Below are positions 15,482 through 24,896 of a stretch of 64,000 nucleotides of DNA, piece by piece; the first letter of the stretch is position 1; every line of letters begins with the position of its first letter. Made by a program: the position numbers and the translations under genes. Source of the DNA: Pleurocapsa minor HA4230-MV1 (GTDB lineage: Bacteria > Cyanobacteriota > Cyanobacteriia > Cyanobacteriales > Xenococcaceae); the NCBI GenBank assembly GCA_019359095.1, contig JAHHHZ010000024.1:62001-126000 (forward strand), in the 5' to 3' direction. Under the pieces are notes generated by a model, which made no database searches, was not told where the DNA came from, and was given only the letters and a program-made list of their open reading frames with translations.

Positions 15482-15680
15482 GTTTTTTTGTACTGAAAAA
15501 AATAATCTATTGACTAGCGATCGCCAAACGTGGTTTAATTAAAATTAAGATTTTCATAATGGAAGCATTTGGACCTATGCATTGAAGTCACCACTCCCAT
15601 TATAAAAAAAATTATAACATACCAGCGATCGCTGAGTAAACCTTGAATTTTAAATATTTTCGCGTTGCTGGATTAAGGAT
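15482..15680. repeat. about 200-bp non-coding direct repeat, copy 2
   Basis: It is the second copy of the element at 15165-15365, 317 bp further on and in the same orientation. Its last part overlaps the stop region of the interrupted coiled-coil gene on the minus strand. Shared blocks include TTGACTAGCGATCGCCAAAC, CCACTCCCAT and AGCGATCGCTGAGTAAAC. Confidence 0.8.
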
Positions 15681-15754
15681 TGAAAGAGAAAAGCGATCGC
15701 CCTACTGCTACCAAGAAACCACCAACGGCAGTAATCAAAACTCCAATCAACGTC

Positions 15755-15778
15755 CCCTAAAGGACTAGCTTCGCGTCG
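15755..15778. repeat. 24-nt small dispersed repeat inserted in a coding sequence
   Basis: The element begins CCCTAAAGGACTAG and ends CGCGTCG. Removing exactly 24 nt joins CAACGTC to CATATCTG and restores the minus-strand frame Q-I-W-T-L. It is a sister of 1821-1844. Confidence 0.9.
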
Positions 15779-16026
15779 CATATCTGTGCTTTCTGTGAAC
15801 CTTTAATTTCCTTGATATCTTCTACTGTGCTGTCAAGTTTAGTCTCTACCTTGGTTAATCTCAGATTTATATCAGTAACGTCTTTCTGAAGATGATCGAA
15901 CTTTTGCTCAAACTTGTGATCGATGTGATCGAGCTTTTGCTCAAACTTCTTGTCAATATTGTCTAGTTTTTGATCCAACTTATTGAGAATTTCTTTAAGG
16001 TCGGATTCTATCTGTATGTTGCTCAT
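15757..16026 (-). CDS. coiled-coil protein truncated before its membrane helix
   Basis: The 89-residue frame is a heptad coiled coil (LDQKLDNIDKKFEQKLDHID and on) ending IKGSQKAQ. Homologous cyanobacterial proteins continue with W.LIGILITAVGGFLVAV, a C-terminal membrane helix. Here a 24-nt insertion after the Gln-Ile codons adds C-D-A-K-L-V-L and a TAG stop. Past that stop, in the same frame, the lost helix TLIGVLITAVGGFLVAVGRS is intact down to a TAA at 15673-15675. The product therefore lacks its anchor unless the stop is read through. A TA-like or scaffold function has not been established. Confidence 0.75.
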   Translation of the reverse strand: MSNIQIESDLKEILNKLDQKLDNIDKKFEQKLDHIDHKFEQKFDHLQKDVTDINLRLTKVETKLDSTVEDIKEIKGSQKAQICDAKLVL

Positions 16027-16144
16027 TCTTATACTTTAGAGCCTTTCTATTTATTATTCAAAATTACTCGCTTTTATTATGAATAATTATAGCAGTTTAG
16101 CGATCGCTAAGTAAACCCTAAAATTTAACATAAAATCATCAAAA

Positions 16145-16177
16145 AAGCGCTGTTAATTTAATCGGTTAACAGCGCTT
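16145..16177 (-). terminator. rho-independent terminator after the 73-residue gene
   Basis: AAGCGCTGTTAA (16145-16156) pairs with TTAACAGCGCTT (16166-16177), a perfect 12-bp stem. On the minus strand it runs into TTTTTT. It ends the transcript of the gene at 16219-16440. Confidence 0.85.
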
Positions 16178-16218
16178 GTATATCAATTAGAAATGCTAAA
16201 GATAATTAAAAAATCCGT

Positions 16219-16440
16219 TTAATTACTTTTTAACTTATAGTTGCTATCTAGCCAGCATAGTGGAAGAGCTTCTCCTGAAGGAAAAACCAAATCAGATTTC
16301 TTGACGGGTTCAGGAGGCTGTTCATTCTGCCCTTCTTGAATCTGCACCATCACTTCTTCTTTAAAAGGATCGATCAGATCGCTTACTTCGTTAATCTCCA
16401 CCAATCCATCATCCTCTTTGCTTTTTAATAGCATTAGCAA
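16219..16440 (-). CDS. conserved small cyanobacterial protein of unknown function
   Basis: This 73-residue acidic protein contains LVEINEVSDLIDPFKEEVMV and the C-terminal block DLVFPSGEALPLCWLDSNY. I have seen this PSGE.LP.CW.D ending in short cyanobacterial proteins sometimes labelled acetyltransferase, but no catalytic fold is visible at this length. No membrane segment is present. It has its own terminator, and the next upstream gene is 80 bp away on the same strand. Confidence 0.65.
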   Translation of the reverse strand: MLMLLKSKEDDGLVEINEVSDLIDPFKEEVMVQIQEGQNEQPPEPVKKSDLVFPSGEALPLCWLDSNYKLKSN

Positions 16441-16522
16441 CTCCCTACTTATGTTTATTAATTAAATCTTTTACTATTCAAAAGTATTACCAATTGGGGG
16501 TTGTTTTCATCTAACTACAGGC

Positions 16523-16897
16523 TTATTTATTGATCCATTGCCACAGGGGGTGTTTTTTCCCCTTAGCCTGAATGCTCTTGACTTGCCTTGCTAGCTGACG
16601 TTGTTCGCTAGCAGGTAGTCCCCAGATAATATTGCGACTTTGCCAAATTAAAACAGAGACAGTCGTAGCGACACAAAAAGCCAAGCAGAGAGTTGGAATT
16701 AAATTAAAATGAAATCCATAATAAACGGCTGCCCAAGTGAAATAGTCAAACCAGAGGGCAATCTCTGACTTAAGCTGCCAGAGAGCATAGATTCCGAGCG
16801 TTAGCCAACTAACCAAAACAAATAACCAGCGACCATATACTGTCAGACGATGGAGTTTAGCTACCTGTTGTTTAAAATCAGATTGATTGTTAGTCAC
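16523..16897 (-). CDS. conserved membrane protein, two to three helices
   Basis: The 124-residue protein has hydrophobic segments at about residues 23-42 and 70-90, with an aromatic stretch (LWFDYFTWAAVYYGF) between them, and ends with a basic cytosolic tail (QVKSIQAKGKKHPLWQW). I do not recognise a named family. It lies upstream of the 73-residue gene on the same strand and downstream of secDF, separated from secF by tandem repeats. An operon with secDF is possible but not shown. Confidence 0.65.
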   Translation of the reverse strand: MTNNQSDFKQQVAKLHRLTVYGRWLFVLVSWLTLGIYALWQLKSEIALWFDYFTWAAVYYGFHFNLIPTLCLAFCVATTVSVLIWQSRNIIWGLPASEQRQLARQVKSIQAKGKKHPLWQWINK

Positions 16898-16949
16898 TGT
16901 GTCTTGTTAGATAAGATATGTGGCAGTGTTGTTTGGTTAACGCTTGTGG

Positions 16950-17066
16950 ACTTGGGGACTTGGGGACTTGGGGACTTGGGGCAATAATCGTATTATCTCC
17001 CTATTTCCTATTTCCTATTTCCTATTTCCTATTTCCTATTTCCTACTTCCTACCTCCTATTTCCTA
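16950..17066. repeat. two adjacent tandem repeats: 9-mer GGACTTGGG and heptamer CTATTTC
   Basis: Four copies of a nonamer (about 16947-16981) are followed by about nine copies of CTATTTC (17000-17066), which end 9 bp before the secF stop. On the secF sense strand the heptamer reads GAAATAG, which has TAG stops in all frames. Confidence 0.9.
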
Positions 17067-17074
17067 AATTGTCA

Positions 17075-18031
17075 TTATTCCGATGCGGTCGTGTCAGCAA
17101 TTGCGATAGGCTGGTTGCTTTTACGGTTACGCCACCAAGCCAACAGAGTACTGGCAACAAAGATACTGGAATATGCACCGAGAACAAAGCCTACAATTAA
17201 AGCCAAAGCAAAATATTTCAGGGTTTGCCCGCCAAAGAAAAATATACCCAGCAATGGTAGCAAAGTAGTCAGGGTGGTGTTAATCGATCGCCCTAGGGTT
17301 TGAGTAACGGCATCGTCAACTACTTGATTAACTGTATTCTCAGGACTAGCTGCCATGTTTTCGCGGATGCGATCGTAAATTACGACAGTGTCGTTAACCG
17401 AGAAACCGACAATAGTTAGCAGTGACACGAGGAATAAACTATCTACTTCGACACCCATCGTTAAACCCAACACAGAAAATACCCCTGCCGTAATTAGTAC
17501 ATCATGAAACAATGCCAAAATCGCAAACAGGGCATAATCGAACTGGAAGCGAATACTTAAATAGACAATAATGCCAAAGAAAGAAACTAATAAGGCTAAT
17601 ATTCCCGAAACAAACAGTTCTTCACCAACAGTTGGCCCCACAGAATCGATCTGAAGGGTTTTACTATCAAATGCACCGATGAGATCGGTTAAAGAATTTA
17701 ATAATTCCTCACGACGCTCGGTATCAAGATTTTCTGTCCTTACAGAAAGAATCTGTTGATCCTCCCCTATTAGCTGAATTGTACCGTTGCCTAATCCTTG
17801 CTCATTTAGTACTTCTCGTACCTGCGCTGCATCTATAGGCTGGTCACAATTATTGGCGATGGAACAATCACGGGCAATTTGGATACGAGTACCACCGACA
17901 AAGTCGAGACTAGGGCGGAGTGGTGTACCCAAGGTAGCAAAGGAAAAAATCATAGCGGCAATGCTGGCGACCATTGCTATTGCCGAAATTGCCCACCATA
18001 AGTTTCGTTTTTGAGTGACTCTAAATTTCAT
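17075..18031 (-). CDS. secF: protein translocase subunit SecF
   Basis: The 318-residue protein has six transmembrane helices. The first is followed by the periplasmic/lumenal P-domain start [11 protein letters not shown], and the late motif is [18 protein letters not shown] (about residues 206-223), the SecF signature for proton-driven motion. With SecD it pulls exported proteins across the plasma or thylakoid membrane using the proton gradient. It overlaps secD by 4 bp and is translated after it. The C-terminus ends [18 protein letters not shown]. Confidence 0.96.
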   Translation of the reverse strand: MKFRVTQKRNLWWAISAIAMVASIAAMIFSFATLGTPLRPSLDFVGGTRIQIARDCSIANNCDQPIDAAQVREVLNEQGLGNGTIQLIGEDQQILSVRTENLDTERREELLNSLTDLIGAFDSKTLQIDSVGPTVGEELFVSGILALLVSFFGIIVYLSIRFQFDYALFAILALFHDVLITAGVFSVLGLTMGVEVDSLFLVSLLTIVGFSVNDTVVIYDRIRENMAASPENTVNQVVDDAVTQTLGRSINTTLTTLLPLLGIFFFGGQTLKYFALALIVGFVLGAYSSIFVASTLLAWWRNRKSNQPIAIADTTASE

Positions 18032-19470
18032 GAATTAATTACTGATGACTGATTGCTAGGGACTGAATTAATATTTGGGCAGAATAATTCTGGTTTTTGA
18101 CGGATTTTCTTGTTGCTTAACACTACTAATAACATTAGAGTACGGCTACAGGTAATGGCGGTAAACATACTAACCACGACTCCAATCAAGAGAGTGATGG
18201 CAAAACCTTTAACCAGACCCGAACCTAGCCATAACAAAGCCAGACAGGCGATCGCTGTAGTGACATTACTGTCTAAAATACTCGAAAATGCCCGAAAGAA
18301 ACCTGATTCGATCGACTTATAGAGGGTTTTACCTGCCTTTATTTCTTCTCTGGTACGTTCAAAAATTAGCACATTAGCATCTACTGCCATTCCAATACTG
18401 AGAATAAAGCCAGCAATTCCAGGTAGAGTCAAAGTAACCCCGATGAGGGCATAACAAGCCATGGTGAGCAAACCATAAACAATCAGAGCAACATCAGCAA
18501 TTGCTCCTGGCAGACGATAGTAAGCCACCATAAAGACTAAGACCAAGAACAAGCCGACACTACCTGCAATAATGCTCTGACGGATACTATCTTGCCCCAG
18601 AGTTGCCCCAACGGTACGATTTTCCACCACAGATACGGGGAAGGGTAAAGAACCGCCTTTAATTTGGATCGCAAGATCTTTTGCTCCTTCAAGGTCAAAG
18701 TTGCCTGTAATGACGGCACGACCACCAGCAATTCCTGTATCGGCAAACTCAGGCCCAACTACGGGAGCGCTGAGGAGATCGTCATCCAGGAAAATACCAA
18801 TACTCCGACCAGTCCCCGCCAAGTTTTTGGTTAACTCGGCAAATTTCTTACCCCCAGCATCATTAAAGTTAATAGCGACTTCCCAACGATTACCCGTTGC
18901 ATCAGGTTGCGGGCGAGCATCAGTTAGATTTGTCCCTGTTAAACCGACGGATTCAAATAGGCTGGCGATCGCTTTATTTGATTCTTCCAGTGATTGTTTT
19001 ACTTCGGCTATCTTCTCTTGATTTGCCTTTGCTAGCTCTCCCTGGGTCAAAATAGCCAATGCTGAAGTCTTTTGCTGCTTGACTTGATTCTCGGCTATAA
19101 ATTCCCCTTCTGTGCCTTGTTTTTGCTGTTTAAACTCTAATTTAGCCGTTCCTTTTAAGCGTCTTTCTGCTTCTTCAGGCTGGCTTTCCCCTGGTATCTG
19201 GATCAAAATTTTGTCTTCGCCGATAGTTTGTACCGTGGTTTCGGAAACACCAAACTCGTTGATCCGATTTTCTAAGACTCTTTGTACTGCCTCAACATCT
19301 TTGATCGTTGGCTTGACGTTGGGGTTTTCTTTGGTTGGGTTAACCTGAATAGTTAACTGAGCGCCACCTCTTAGGTCAAGTCCTAGCTGGGGTGGAATGG
19401 TTAAAAGAATGGCGATCGCTGCTGCGACTAATGCCAAAATTAGAATAATGTAGGCTCTTTGTTTCTGCAT
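18028..19470 (-). CDS. secD: protein translocase subunit SecD
   Basis: The 480-residue protein has an N-terminal helix, the [12 protein letters not shown] motif (about residues 31-42), the P1 periplasmic domain with [15 protein letters not shown], and six C-terminal helices with [18 protein letters not shown], the conserved D-N-R motif in helix 4 that couples to protons. It works with SecF. Residues about 110-180 form a charged coiled insert ([17 protein letters not shown]) common in cyanobacterial SecD. Its start is at 19470 and the upstream region is shared with the divergent lipoprotein gene. Confidence 0.96.
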   Translation of the reverse strand: MQKQRAYIILILALVAAAIAILLTIPPQLGLDLRGGAQLTIQVNPTKENPNVKPTIKDVEAVQRVLENRINEFGVSETTVQTIGEDKILIQIPGESQPEEAERRLKGTAKLEFKQQKQGTEGEFIAENQVKQQKTSALAILTQGELAKANQEKIAEVKQSLEESNKAIASLFESVGLTGTNLTDARPQPDATGNRWEVAINFNDAGGKKFAELTKNLAGTGRSIGIFLDDDLLSAPVVGPEFADTGIAGGRAVITGNFDLEGAKDLAIQIKGGSLPFPVSVVENRTVGATLGQDSIRQSIIAGSVGLFLVLVFMVAYYRLPGAIADVALIVYGLLTMACYALIGVTLTLPGIAGFILSIGMAVDANVLIFERTREEIKAGKTLYKSIESGFFRAFSSILDSNVTTAIACLALLWLGSGLVKGFAITLLIGVVVSMFTAITCSRTLMLLVVLSNKKIRQKPELFCPNINSVPSNQSSVINS

Positions 19471-19613
19471 TTACTATCACCTGCCGTAGTATATAAATAT
19501 ACGTAAGTTTTTATATGACGTTTGTATTACTGAGAACTGATGTTATGACTATTAATACAATTAATTCAGTCTACTACTTTAGATTGTCAAGTGAAAAACA
19601 GGCTAATGAATCA

Positions 19614-19650
19614 AGTAGGAAATAGGAAATAGGAAATAGGAAGTAGGAAA
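19614..19650. repeat. heptamer tandem repeat, GGAAATA type, in the secD / lipoprotein divergent region
   Basis: About five copies of GGAAATA/GGAAGTA lie here. They are followed by TTTTTGCG and GCTATAGCTATAG, a palindromic tail similar to that after the repeat at 21531. The rest of 19471-19817 is AT-rich promoter DNA for two divergent genes. Confidence 0.85.
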
Positions 19651-19817
19651 AGTCTCAATATTTTTGCGTAGTGCTATAGCTATAGATTTATAACTGATTT
19701 ACTAGAGCTGGAGAACGCCAGCAAGGATTGATCGCGAGTTACAAGGTGATGCTTAGTTTGCGAACCTAGATAAGATCGAGTATTATCCATAGTCAACACT
19801 GGTTTGAGGAATAGTAA

Positions 19818-21539
19818 GTGGTTGCTAACAAGTTTTTAGCTAAATTTTTAGTCTCAATAGGTTTAACTCTTGCCATTGCCGCCTGTAACAGCAATAGTAC
19901 AAATAGCACAAACACCAGTCAAGACAGCACTTTAAAATTACTTTATTGGCAAGCACCAACAATTTTGAATCCTCATCTCTCCACAGGATTTAAGGATGCG
20001 GAAGCTGCTCGTATTACCCTTGAGCCATTGGCTAGCTTTGATAATCAAGGTAAATTAATTCCTTTTTTAGCTGCCTCAATACCCACGAAAAATAACGGAG
20101 TTGCTGCGGATGGTAAATCTGTTACCTGGAAGCTGAAGCAGAATGTCAAGTGGTCTGACGGTAAACCTTTTACAGCCAAAGATGTAGTTTTTACCTATAA
20201 GTTTCTCAGTAATCCCAAGGTAGGAGCGACTTCGGCGGGAACTTATGAGGTGGTCAAAAGTGTTGAGGCGATCGATGACTACACGGTAAAAGTCAATTTT
20301 AAAGAGGTAAACCCTGCTTGGTCGTTAGTATTTGTTGGCGGAGAAGGGATGATTCTACCTCAGCATATTTATGCACCTTTTAATGGGGAGAATGCTCGAT
20401 CAGCACCAGGCAATCTTAAACCTATAGGAACGGGAGCCTATCGTGTCGTTGATTTTCGACCAGGGGATACAGTGACTTACGAGCCAAACCCTGAGTTTCG
20501 TCAAGCAGGACAATTAGGTTTTGAAAAGATTGAACTCAAAGGTGGTGGGGATGCTACCTCCGCAGCCAGAGCCGTGCTACAGACAGGAGATGCGGACTTT
20601 GCCTATAACCTCCAGGTAGAAGCTCCCGTATTAGATGAATTAGCCGCAGCAGGACAGGGAAAAGTAGTCTCTAATTATGGCGCTCTGATGGAGCGGATTG
20701 TGATTAATCATAGCGATCCTAACAAAGTAGCTCCTTCGGGAGAACGTTCTAGCGTTGATTTCCCCCATCCGTTTTTAAGCGATCGCTCTGTCCGTCAAGC
20801 TTTAGAATTGGCGATCGATCGCGATACTATTGCTCAGAAGTTATATGGCGTTACGGGTAAAGCCACCGCTAATTTTTTAGTCGCCCCACCAGAATATGCT
20901 TCAACTAACACTAGCTATAAATACGATCTAGAACAAGCTAAACAGTTATTAGACCAAGCAGGCTGGAAAGATACTAACGGCAATGGAACTCGCGATAAAA
21001 ATGGCACTGAGATGGAGATGGTATTTCAAACTTCAGTTAACCCGTTGCGCCAGAAAACCCAAGCAGTTGTTAAACAAGGGTTACAGTCGATTGGGGTAGG
21101 AGTTGAACTAAAAAGTATTGACCCTGGTGTTTATTTTTCCAGTGACCCTAGTAATAACGATACGGTGGAGCATTTTTATGCTGACTTGCAAATGTATTTT
21201 ACAGGTAACACTAGTCCCGATCCTACTGCTTATATGAATTTTATGACCTGCTCCCAAATTCCCCAACAGGCAAATAACTGGTCTGGAGATAATAATTCGC
21301 GCTATTGTAATCCTGAATATGACAAACAGTGGCAATCGGCAAGTCAAGAATTAGACCCTAAAAAGCGCCAGCAGTTGTTTATTGCCATGAACGATCTTTT
21401 AATTAAAGATGTAGCAGTTATTCCGTTAGTCCATCGAGCAGACGTGATGGCTTTTGGTAATAGTTTGACAGGTTATCAGCCTACAGCTTGGGATATGCAA
21501 ACTTGGGATATTATGAACTGGAAAAGAAGTGGGAAATAG
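19818..21539 (+). CDS. ABC transporter peptide-binding lipoprotein (SBP family 5)
   Basis: The 573-residue protein begins with a lipoprotein signal, LTLAIAACNSNS, whose Cys (about residue 24) would be lipidated. Family 5 features follow: LNPHLSTGF, the KDVVFTYKFL block and VRQALELAIDRDTIAQKLYG (about residues 330-349). Such proteins deliver oligopeptides or similar solutes to a Dpp/Opp-type permease, and none is encoded nearby. The start is GTG at 19818 with GAGGA seven bases upstream. The stop TAG is formed inside a GGAAATA heptamer repeat, so the gene end (..RSGK) merges with the repeat. Confidence 0.92.
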   Translation: MVANKFLAKFLVSIGLTLAIAACNSNSTNSTNTSQDSTLKLLYWQAPTILNPHLSTGFKDAEAARITLEPLASFDNQGKLIPFLAASIPTKNNGVAADGKSVTWKLKQNVKWSDGKPFTAKDVVFTYKFLSNPKVGATSAGTYEVVKSVEAIDDYTVKVNFKEVNPAWSLVFVGGEGMILPQHIYAPFNGENARSAPGNLKPIGTGAYRVVDFRPGDTVTYEPNPEFRQAGQLGFEKIELKGGGDATSAARAVLQTGDADFAYNLQVEAPVLDELAAAGQGKVVSNYGALMERIVINHSDPNKVAPSGERSSVDFPHPFLSDRSVRQALELAIDRDTIAQKLYGVTGKATANFLVAPPEYASTNTSYKYDLEQAKQLLDQAGWKDTNGNGTRDKNGTEMEMVFQTSVNPLRQKTQAVVKQGLQSIGVGVELKSIDPGVYFSSDPSNNDTVEHFYADLQMYFTGNTSPDPTAYMNFMTCSQIPQQANNWSGDNNSRYCNPEYDKQWQSASQELDPKKRQQLFIAMNDLLIKDVAVIPLVHRADVMAFGNSLTGYQPTAWDMQTWDIMNWKRSGK

Positions 21540-21562
21540 GAAATAGGAAATAGGAAATAGGT
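21531..21562. repeat. heptamer tandem repeat GGAAATA containing the stop codon of the preceding gene
   Basis: Four copies of the unit start within the last two codons of the lipoprotein gene; the stop TAG is at 21537-21539. A tail with TTTTTTCG and TATAGCTATAGC follows. Confidence 0.9.
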
Positions 21563-21626
21563 CAGACCGAAATTTTTTCGTTTAAATATAGCTATAGCTA
21601 AGATGACGAGAATTGAACTTGCTAGC

Positions 21627-22202
21627 TTATAATATTCTCGATAAATCAACAATCAACCCTGGCATCAATTCTTCTCCAAATAAGCTTTGAGGGTTGTTTA
21701 AAATTTCTCTTTTTTGTCCTATTTTATAAATCTCAACTTGCTTATCGGCACGATTAATTAGCCAACCTAATTTAACGCCACAACTCATATATTCTGTCAT
21801 TTTTTGTTGTAGTTCGTCTAAATCATCAGTAGGTGACATGAGTTCAATCACGAAATCAGGATCGATTGGAGCAAATTTCTGTTGTTGTTGAGCATCTAGA
21901 CTATTCCATCTTTTAATAGCAATCCAACTGACATCAGGAGATCGTACAGCACCATTAGATAGTTTAAAACCTGTAGAAGAATCAAACACTTCTCCCAATT
22001 TAGTTTGACGATTCCAAGCTTGAACTTGATAGATTAAATCGGCATTTTTTTGTCCTGTAAGACTTCCTGTGGGAGGCATAACAATCAATTTTCCATCTTT
22101 TGTGGTTTCAAACTTGGTTTCGGGATTATCAGCACATAGTCTTTCAAAATCGCGATCGCTTATTTTATCTGTAAAAGTTTTAAGATTGATAGCAATAGAC
22201 AT
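21627..22202 (-). CDS. Uma2 family (DUF820) putative endonuclease
   Basis: The 191-residue protein has the Uma2/DUF820 layout: RLCADNPETKFETTKDGKLI, then GAVRSPDVSWIA, and the PD-(D/E)XK-like core FVIELMSPTDDLDELQQKM with CGVKLGWLIN (E and K/Q catalytic-type residues in two strands). These proteins are extremely abundant in cyanobacteria; a nuclease fold is predicted but roles are unknown. I chose the start MSIAINLKTF (22202) instead of the upstream in-frame ATG that adds 20 hydrophobic residues not typical of the family. Confidence 0.9.
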   Translation of the reverse strand: MSIAINLKTFTDKISDRDFERLCADNPETKFETTKDGKLIVMPPTGSLTGQKNADLIYQVQAWNRQTKLGEVFDSSTGFKLSNGAVRSPDVSWIAIKRWNSLDAQQQQKFAPIDPDFVIELMSPTDDLDELQQKMTEYMSCGVKLGWLINRADKQVEIYKIGQKREILNNPQSLFGEELMPGLIVDLSRIL

Positions 22203-22342
22203 CTTTTTTATCCGCTCAAAAAACAAAATTAAATTAGAAGTAATTATAATTCCCAACTCCAAAGAGAGAGTGTCCCGTCTTAGCTTGAAAAAGCAATCAG
22301 TTGACCATAAAAGTTGTTTATTTAAACTTTGACAGATTAGCT

Positions 22343-23464
22343 CTAAATGTTGGTTGCGATCGCACTTGCTACCGCAATAATATCCTCCATCTTGGCATTG
22401 GTTTTAATTCCTGCGGGTGAAATATGAGTGGCTGCTGCTTGATAGCCTTGGTCTTGTAAGGCTTGAATTAAATGCGATCGCTTGGGTAAATCTAGTTTAC
22501 CTCGATTGCCAATTTGCCCCAGGGTATAAAAGTAGGGAGGGAAATTGATTTCGCCTTGCATGAGATTTAGCAACTTGACTATTTTTTGCCAATTCCACTC
22601 TTGAGCTAAGGTTTGAAAACGTTTTAGCTGTTGCTCATCGTGCAGTTTACCCAACCACATCGCCCCACTGATAGTAATGGCAGGTTCTTGACAGGTACAG
22701 CCAACTTTATTTAATTTACGCCAGGAAAAGGTTTGATAGTTACCGCAATGATGACAATAGGCAAGAAAGCCATAGTTATTTGCAGTTAGCTGAGGTTTAG
22801 ATACTAGACGCAACATCACGCGATAGGTTTGCCCTGTAAAAAGGGAAAATATTGGTTCAATACCCAATCCTTTAGTTGCAGCCTGTTGTTGAGTTGCCCC
22901 AATGAGTAATCTTAAAGCCTGTTCTTGAATAGCGGGATGGGAACGAGCGATCGCATTATAAGCTTGAACGGTTTTTTCGGGAGGATGCCCTGTAAGAGTC
23001 CTGCCATCGGTGCAGGTAAGATACATCAAGCCACCAATTTTAGTTGCCCAAAGCATCGTATTGAGATAGGGTACAGCACTACCAAAGCAATCTACATCTA
23101 CTAGATCGTAGTAGTCACGCTCTTGATAACAGCGAAAGAAAACTCGATGGGCATCTTGGTGAGTAATCTGAAAATGTTCAGGGGCGATCGCTAAACTTAA
23201 GTTTTGCTGTATTGTAGAGTTAAGCTGGTAATTCCCGTCATTGACCCACAAATAATCAGCATTGCTTTCTAGATAGTAACGTAAGCTACGAACCCCACAA
23301 CCAGCTAGAGTATCTAACACTTTGAGGCTGCCGTGGTCTTGTTTATAGACAGCAGCAGCAAGTACTCCAAGATCCCGCACAAATTTATTACGAGGATTAT
23401 AAAAAGCCTGATTAACTTGAAACTTGGCTTTTTCTTCCTGATGCCAATGAGGTAGATTTTTCAA
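22343..23464 (-). CDS. trm1: tRNA (guanine-N2,N2)-dimethyltransferase (Trm1)
   Basis: The 373-residue protein matches Trm1. It has FYNPRNKFVRDLGVLAA at residues 21-37, the SAM-binding DTLAGCGVRSLRY, VDVDCFGSAVPYL (D-x-D/F-G motif) and TCTDGRTLTG. It also has a zinc-like C-terminal patch (YCHHCGNYQTFSWRKLNKVG then CTC). Trm1 methylates G26 of tRNA twice using SAM. It is universal in Archaea and Eukarya and rare in Bacteria, though known from Aquifex and some cyanobacteria. It stands as a single gene between two Uma2 genes, which suggests an acquired neighbourhood. Confidence 0.93.
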   Translation of the reverse strand: MKNLPHWHQEEKAKFQVNQAFYNPRNKFVRDLGVLAAAVYKQDHGSLKVLDTLAGCGVRSLRYYLESNADYLWVNDGNYQLNSTIQQNLSLAIAPEHFQITHQDAHRVFFRCYQERDYYDLVDVDCFGSAVPYLNTMLWATKIGGLMYLTCTDGRTLTGHPPEKTVQAYNAIARSHPAIQEQALRLLIGATQQQAATKGLGIEPIFSLFTGQTYRVMLRLVSKPQLTANNYGFLAYCHHCGNYQTFSWRKLNKVGCTCQEPAITISGAMWLGKLHDEQQLKRFQTLAQEWNWQKIVKLLNLMQGEINFPPYFYTLGQIGNRGKLDLPKRSHLIQALQDQGYQAAATHISPAGIKTNAKMEDIIAVASAIATNI

Positions 23465-23498
23465 CTAATGTCCTAACATTGTCTAGTATTACTATAAA

Positions 23499-24080
23499 TT
23501 AGGCTTCGCTAAATTCAACATTTTTATATATATCAGCAATTTTTAGTTTTAAACCCACTGAGTTTAAATTGAGAATAACTTGAGGATCGGTGTATTCCGA
23601 AAGCAACCATTGATTAGCAGCAGTTTTAAGGCAATGTTCTACCTGAATCTGATACTGATTGACTAGAAGATATTCCTGAAAAGTTTCGATGGTACGATAT
23701 GCCAGAAACTTCTCACTGCGATCGTAGTCTTTTGTCGATTTGGAAAGGACTTCGGCGATCAAACAAGGATTCATTACCGTATCAGTTCGGCTTTCCTGTA
23801 GCTGAATCGGTTTTTCCAGAACCATAATATCAGGATAAGTATAGAGATTGCGTTCTGGAATCCAAAGACGTTGGTCTGTAACAAAGGTTTCATATGGTTG
23901 CTCTTTAAAAGCTAGTTCCAGAGCAATTAGCAAGTTACGGCAAATCCTATTGTGGTTTGGCGTGCCTCCCGTCATTAATCTAAGTTCTCCATTGTCGTAC
24001 TCATGACGTTCTGCTGAACCTAGCTCAAATTCAAAATATTCTTGAGTTGTATAGGTCTTTTTCTCAATTGCTTGTGTCAT
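23499..24080 (-). CDS. Uma2 family (DUF820) putative endonuclease
   Basis: The 193-residue protein begins TYTTQEYFEFELGSAERHEY, then has the DNGELRLMTGGTPNHNRICR block, LYTYPDIMVL and PCLIAEVLSKSTKDYDRSEK (core E-x-L-S-x-S-T motif), and ends with a beta stretch. It belongs to a different subgroup from the Uma2 gene at 21627. Its stop is about 35 bp upstream of the trm1 start, so the two might share a transcript. Function is unknown. Confidence 0.9.
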   Translation of the reverse strand: MTQAIEKKTYTTQEYFEFELGSAERHEYDNGELRLMTGGTPNHNRICRNLLIALELAFKEQPYETFVTDQRLWIPERNLYTYPDIMVLEKPIQLQESRTDTVMNPCLIAEVLSKSTKDYDRSEKFLAYRTIETFQEYLLVNQYQIQVEHCLKTAANQWLLSEYTDPQVILNLNSVGLKLKIADIYKNVEFSEA

Positions 24081-24236
24081 TTTACCTAACGCTGAATGTT
24101 GCCAGTAATTACATTTACTCTGTTTGCTCCCATGTTTACTAGCAACAGTCGTTTATTTATCCTAACTATTATCCTAATTTTTACAGTCACAAAAAAAATA
24201 AAATTATACAGCGATCGCCTAGCTCAGACGACAAAA

Positions 24237-24896
24237 CTAATTAATTTCTGCTGCTTGTGTAGCTTGTGCCGCTGACTTGCTCACCCATAACTTAGGGAAG
24301 AGTAAACCTGAACGTGCTTTATAGGCTGCAAACTCTGGATAACGCGCTAGAGATTGATCTTTTTTCTGCATGTTGGGAACAAAGACCAAAGCACAGAACA
24401 CGCCCAAAATAGCTAACGGCAGCCAATGTTGCGTCAATAGCGCAAAACCAAGATAGATTAAAATTTCGCCTAAGTAGTTTGGGTTCCGACTACGACTAAA
24501 GAAACCTTCGGTGATTAAGCCTTTTTGATACTTAAGAGTAAAGTATTTTTGGGCATCGCTACCATAATGGAGAAACACACCAAATAAGTTAGTGGCGATC
24601 GCTATTGCGATCAAAGGCGCACTCGGTTGGACTCCACTACTAATTAAAATAAAGGGCGCAACCCAATATGAGAGGAGAAAAACAAAAATACCCAACCCTG
24701 TGCCGAAATTAACTTCTTTTTCCCATTGGCGATCGGGATAAAGACTATCTTTAATCAGCCACATGATGCCATAAGTTCCATGTAGAGCGAGATAAATCCA
24801 AGGTGTGAGCGTAAAATTGTGATAAACAGCCATCAAGCCTAAAACAACGCCAGATGTTAAGAATTTGTGTAAATTGATTGCGTATTTTATTTTCAT
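24237..24896 (-). CDS. DUF1295 / isoprenylcysteine methyltransferase-like membrane protein
   Basis: The 219-residue protein has about six helices and the signature GLITEGFFSRSRNPNYLGEI (about residues 127-146), shared by the steroid 5-alpha-reductase C-terminal / DUF1295 and ICMT-like families, in which this region binds NADPH or SAM. A late LARYPEFAAYKARSGLLFP block supports the same group. The substrate cannot be read from sequence. It is a lone gene with a short AT-rich leader. Confidence 0.8.
   Translation of the reverse strand: MKIKYAINLHKFLTSGVVLGLMAVYHNFTLTPWIYLALHGTYGIMWLIKDSLYPDRQWEKEVNFGTGLGIFVFLLSYWVAPFILISSGVQPSAPLIAIAIATNLFGVFLHYGSDAQKYFTLKYQKGLITEGFFSRSRNPNYLGEILIYLGFALLTQHWLPLAILGVFCALVFVPNMQKKDQSLARYPEFAAYKARSGLLFPKLWVSKSAAQATQAAEIN

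Noticed and set aside
21627..24080. Restriction or defence island based on two Uma2 genes
   Set aside because: Uma2 genes are very common in cyanobacteria, and no methylase or helicase is present here.
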